This document shows positions 60,004 through 64,000 of a DNA stretch of 64,000 nt, piece by piece; within the stretch, counting starts at the first letter, position 1, and every line of letters begins with the position of its first letter. The position numbers and the translations under genes were made by a program. Location: NCBI GenBank assembly GCA_014529385.2, contig CM043968.1:28419513-28483512 (forward strand). Reading direction: 5' to 3'. This stretch comes from Adiantum capillus-veneris. Lineage: Eukaryota > Streptophyta > Polypodiopsida > Polypodiales > Pteridaceae. The notes beneath the pieces were generated by a model, which saw only the letters and a list, made by a program, of their open reading frames with translations, searched no databases and was not told the DNA's origin.

Positions 60004-60800
60004 TATTAACATTTTTGCCATCCTAAGGGGCAAACAAAGCTAGAAAATGCAAAAAAAAGGGTGGCCACAAGGACGCGCAGATGGCCCATCCAGTAGCTTT
60101 GGATGGCTCATCTGCGCGCCCTTGTGGCCACCCTTTTTTTTGCATTTTCTAGCTTTGTTTGCCTCTTAGGATAGCAAAAATGTTAATAGCTGATGAAACC
60201 AGATGTTTATGTAGCATGAGACTAGATTTTTATATTGTCCAATGTGATTTGGCCTTTTGGTGCAGGGAACTAGTAAGTTGAGTTGAAGAAAGGCATAATC
60301 TGCTTGAAAAGTTAAATTTTACATTCATCTCACCTTTTCCAAGGTCCTGGAGTGCAACAATAGCCTAATTATGCAAAAAAAAGGGTGGCCACAAGGGCGC
60401 GCAGATGGCCCATCCAACAGTTTTGGATGGCTCACCTGCGCGCCCTTGTGGCCACCCTTTTTTTTACATTATATGGCCTTGTCTACCCCTTATAATAGCA
60501 AGAATGTTAATATTTGATGAAACTAGATGTTTATGCAGCATGAGACTAGATTTTTATACTGTCCAATGTGATTTGCCCTTTTGGTGCAGGGAACTAGTAA
60601 GTTGAGTTGAAGGAAGGCATAATGTGCTTGAAAAGTTCAATTTTAGGTTCATCTCATCTTTTCCAGGGTTCTGGAGTGCAGCAATAGCCAAATTATGCAA
60701 AAAAAGGGTGGCCACAAGGGCCCACATATGGCCCATCCAGCAGTTTTGGATGGCTCACTACGCGCGCTTGTGGCCACCCCTTTTTTTGCATTATATGGCC
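60004..60800. repeat. About 323-bp tandem array with one hairpin per unit
   Basis: Hairpins lie at 60004-60187 (about 88-base arms, 7-base loop), about 60371-60466 and about 60693-60792. Centres are 324 and 322 bases apart. All share GGGTGGCCACAAGG and GGCCCATCCA on the left arm and TGGATGGCTCA and TTGTGGCCACCC on the right. Spacers are also highly similar. Confidence 0.9.
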
Positions 60801-62640
60801 TTGTCTGCACCCCAGGATACCAATTTTTTTTTTAGATTAAGTGAAAGCAAATCTTTATGCAACATGACAGTACAAATTCCACTTCTTTTCACTCAGATGT
60901 AATTAGAGCTCCCCCCCCCCTCCCCCCCCTTTCTTTGTGTTCAAAGGTCCGGAGCATTCACTATGTAAAATTTTTCTATATCACGTGTGTTCACTAGAAT
61001 GGATTAAAAGTAACCCTTATAGGCCTTATCTACACATGTTTCTGCAACTTTACAAGAATATTAAATCCCTTCTGTTGAACACATGTGCTATGTTACATAT
61101 ACTTTAGTGAACTCCCCATGTCAACGGCCTCACAAATCCTGTGCACTAAACATTAAACACTAGAAATCGACCAAACAAGGAGCCAATTTTTACTTCGTTG
61201 TGTCCACCTAGTGTTCTTGTGAAACATTGCTAATGATATATATTCAACATCCCCAAATGAGGACATCTTGACAAAGTTTATGATCCACTTTAATAAGAAT
61301 AACCATTAATGATTAAACTGAAATCAAAATATTGCTTGAATTTCTTCAAGGTGGAGTGATTAAGACTTGCGACTTGAATCATCGTACAGGCAAATCAAAA
61401 TATCCATAAAAGTAAACAATATTTCTCAGATCTGTATGAAACTTCAGTAATCTGAATTAAATACTCTCACTCAATGCGACACCATTTAACAAAAAAACAT
61501 ATTTATATTGCATTTATAGAGGAATCCAGCCTCATGAAAAATAATTACAAATGGAGACAATGTTGTTTCTGTTAGGCTTATCTTACAAGTATTTGTCTTC
61601 CTCATCTAGAGATTCATATACACTTGAGTATTTGTGTGTCTATGACACTAGGGAAGATAGTAGTACTATATGGATGGCTTCTATGAGAGCTCCTAGAGAG
61701 TCCCTATTGGTTCAAGATTCTAAAAAACACCTACTATTCTTATCAAAATCTTTTAACATGGTAGTGAAAGGTTCCTCAAGGAGCAAAAATAGAGTGATTT
61801 CCATCTCTGCACATGGTTGCTTGCTCATGTCCTCTTAAAACAAGTTGAATCTGTAAGTAAACAAAAGATTATGTGAGCATAAAGTTATAAAGTACAAAAT
61901 GATATCATTCCAATTATCTAATGACAATTATATGAAGAATAAATTACAAGAAAAATCTTTGACGACTCTCCATAGATAACACAACTTACTTACATTGTGA
62001 GACTCAAATCACATGCTACACAACTATAGATGGCGCATCAAAGTCATCAACAAAATAGCACCACCTAGTGTTATGAGGTGTGAAGCCTAAACACTGAAAT
62101 CCATAAAGAGGTTAATTCTCTCCAATATGATAAACTTAAAGATGGAGATGATGTTAAGCTCTGAATGTAAGCTACAAGGGTAGTTTTCTTACCATTCTAT
62201 CTTTATGTTGGAGATGAACCCTTGCAATGCCCACACGATATTCACACCTCCTATTGTTGTGGTATGAAACTCATGTGAGCTCATACTTTTGCCACCTTCG
62301 GGAGTAGAGGTTTCCATGTAGTGTGAGTGAATGAAAGTAGAAGGAGTAGAATTTTGTTTCATGTTGTAATGGAGATGAGAGAAGGGAGAGGAGCTAGCTT
62401 GGTGTGAAACTATGTGGTGGGTAAGGGGAAGAGATGGAGGAGGAGCTTGCTTGGTGCTACAATGGAGGTGGGAGAAAGCTAGCAGAGAGATAATGATGGA
62501 CTATAGGGGGTGCATGTGGTTGTTGCAGCAATGGAGAGCTTGGAAAAAGGTTTGTAGAGAGAGAAAAACATTTTTTAGCTATAGAATAGGTTTGGAAAGA
62601 CTTTGGAGGGTGAAAATGATGTTTTGATTTGTTTTTTAAA
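60801..62640. other. Unassigned interior of the long-TIR element
   Basis: No recognised gene. A poly-C run lies near 60911-60930; purine-rich DNA lies at 62330-62560. Confidence 0.35.
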
Positions 62641-63028
62641 AAAATCAATTTTTTGGATTTTTTAGTGCACGTTTTTAACTTTTGAAGGTCAAAAATACTT
62701 TTTTGACCATGAAATAGGTTTGGGGACCTTTTAAGGAGGGAAAACTTGAAATTTGGATTTTTTTGAAAATTTGAAATTTTTAGTGTATTTTTAAATCCGG
62801 GCCAAAAAGTGGGGGAAAAGAGGTCAAAGTGGTCCCCCCCCCCCCTCTTTCCCCTAGCCACCTCCTTTACCTTCTCACTAGGTAAGAGACAATTAAGAGG
62901 TGTAAAGCTACCTTGTCCCCCTATTTTTTTGAAGGTATAGAGTGTGTCCACCACCCTCTTCCTATTGGCTGACCTCTAATTAACTTTAATCCCAAAGGGC
63001 CCCTAGAGGGTTCATATTTTTCCTAATG

Positions 63029-64000
63029 TGTCCCTGGAGACATCCTACACCCAAATTTTTTCTTGCTCAAAATGAAGCAAGATCTAGTCTAGAGGTTCTC
63101 CTTGGTGTGTTGATTCCCAATATGTCCAAATTTGGTGATTTTGACAACTTTGAGCTAGTCAAACACTCAAGATTTTGCTTCAGATTCTAGGATTTCCTCA
63201 AGCTGTTTACCCATTCAAATGATTTCCAATTTTTTCCAAACTTGGTGTGAAGGCTTCTTTTATGCTAAGAAACACTTTGGTTTGGTCAAGAATGGGTATG
63301 GCCCCCCAAATCTAGCCTTGAGACATCCTACGCGTAGGATGTCTATCTGCTCCAAATGATCCAATTTTTGTCCCACTTAATCCCCTAGATCCTAGAAACA
63401 CTCTGGTGATATCAGTTTTGTAAAATGTTGCCCAAAATGGCCCTAGAGTCATCCTACGTGTAAGATGTCTCTTGCATAATTTTCCTGACTAGAGTATTTC
63501 TGATGCTTCTTTATGGTCTCTACACTTGATATCAATCACAATCAACACTAAAAAGCACAGAAACCACTCAAAACAAGCACTTTATGAATTTTTCTCGCTT
63601 TCTAGCTTCGCCTTTTGACTTTTGGACACCAAAAACATGTAAAAACACTCAACTCAACATGTTCTTAGGGTAAAACATACTCACTGAACACACTGGTGAC
63701 CTCAAAATTTTCAAAATCTTCACAGTTTTACCTCTAGAGAAATCCTACGCATAGGATGTCCCCAATGACAGAATTGTAATTTTTTCAGTTCTAACTTGTT
63801 CTTAAGCTCTGCCAACCCCTTTGGACTACTCACAACAATTATCAATCATCAAGCAAGCATCCAAATGAAATTTTACTTTTTCCTTGATTTTATGTTTTCA
63901 CAACTTTGATGAGCCTAGTAGCAAATATGTCATGCATGAAATGCTCAAGATCACAAATCAGGATGTCCTACCTATCCTACTCCTACTCATCATATGGGAT
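63029..64000 (-). other. Leader of the minus-strand element, continued
   Basis: Palindrome copies at 63037-63052 (half), 63321-63344 (perfect over 24 bp), 63449-63470 (degraded) and 63740-63760 (CGCA centre). Flanks are collinear with those near 57128. No coding sequence. The sequence ends before any LTR. Confidence 0.75.

Larger units (their letters stand above)
57563..63028. mobile_element. 5.5-kb element with long terminal inverted repeats
   Basis: The left end starts CATTAGGAGAAATATGAACC; the right end, read in reverse complement, starts CATTAGGAAAAATATGAACC. Inverted similarity continues for roughly 350-400 bases with indels (GGGATTAA, AGGGG-ACAAGG, GTAAAGG-GGTGG words in the same order). 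Joining 57562 to 63029-63030 restores the leader repeat, as in GCCCAAAATGGCCCTAGAG near 63431. No transposase and no clear target duplication are seen. Long TIRs suggest a Mutator-like or foldback element, non-autonomous. Confidence 0.65.
49198..64000 (-). mobile_element. Non-autonomous LTR element with accessory modules, 5' end outside window
   Basis: Minus orientation: leader from beyond 64000, interrupted by a long-TIR element (57563-63028), coding region about 55746-51402, polypurine tract 50275-50295 and 3' LTR 49198-50274. No gag core, RT or integrase is present. It shares protein modules with the Ty3-type element at 1-9361, and LTR and leader with the element at 12397-23482. Confidence 0.75.

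Noticed and set aside
57563-63028. One large inverted duplication of the whole leader
   Set aside because: Palindrome flanks near 57128 and 63321 are in the same orientation; only the ends at 57563 and 63028 are inverted, which fits an inserted TIR element.

Overview
Plant nuclear DNA, probably from a fern or another seedless vascular plant. That placement is an inference from a decayed PLS-type PPR gene near 27.2-27.9 kb, long AT-rich intergenic DNA, many (GA)n tracts and almost wall-to-wall retroelements; it is not proven. I see no intact host gene, rRNA, tRNA or CRISPR. The window is a stack of nested transposable elements.

Left third (1 to 24.8 kb). Positions 1-9545 hold a decayed Ty3-type LTR retrotransposon on the + strand, entering from the left edge. 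Its order is: repeated accessory module, gag, CCHC knuckles, protease, RT, RNase H, two integrase zinc-binding modules, integrase core, a second retropepsin-like domain, and a tail with repeated W-x-P-K motifs. A 1.3-kb DNA element with CACTA-like ends (11076-12396) follows. Next comes a second + strand LTR element: leader with 20-26-bp palindromes about 280 bp apart, a roughly 1,140-codon coiled-coil ORF starting at 13500, PPT at 22537-22550 and 3' LTR at 22551-23482. A young, nearly intact Ty1/copia element (13983-19541, 221-bp LTRs, TSD AGGTG) interrupts that ORF. The 3' LTR at 22551-23482 abuts a minus-strand gag relic with its own PBS and 5' LTR (family A, 24796 to about 26280).

Middle (24.8 to 49.2 kb). 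This part holds relics only: the PPR pseudogene, a minus-strand gag (28.9-29.6 kb), and a minus-strand RT/integrase relic (30.4-31.1 kb). A non-coding LTR element (31183-37668) separates that relic from a protease relic (37.67-37.86 kb). There is also a family-A LTR at 38511-40114, a small RNase H relic at 45.1-45.3 kb, microsatellites and minisatellites.

Right third (49.2 to 64 kb). A minus-strand LTR element starts with its 3' LTR at 49198-50274, inserted in a third family-A LTR, and runs off the right edge. It carries the same accessory module (three copies), a knuckle, a degenerate retropepsin-like domain and W-x-P-K repeats, but no gag core, RT or integrase. Its palindrome-bearing leader is split by a 5.5-kb element with long terminal inverted repeats (57563-63028), which itself holds a roughly 323-bp tandem repeat with a hairpin in every unit.

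How the parts relate: the element at 1-9.5 kb looks like an autonomous relative that encodes both the pol functions and the accessory modules; the element at 49-64 kb keeps only the accessory modules; the element around 12.4-23.5 kb shares the LTR and palindromic leader of the 49-64 kb element but carries an unrelated cargo ORF. The most novel signals are the accessory protein system (repeated VD-x-x-GR-x-Y module, post-integrase retropepsin-like domain, W-x-P-K tail) and the palindromic leader repeats.
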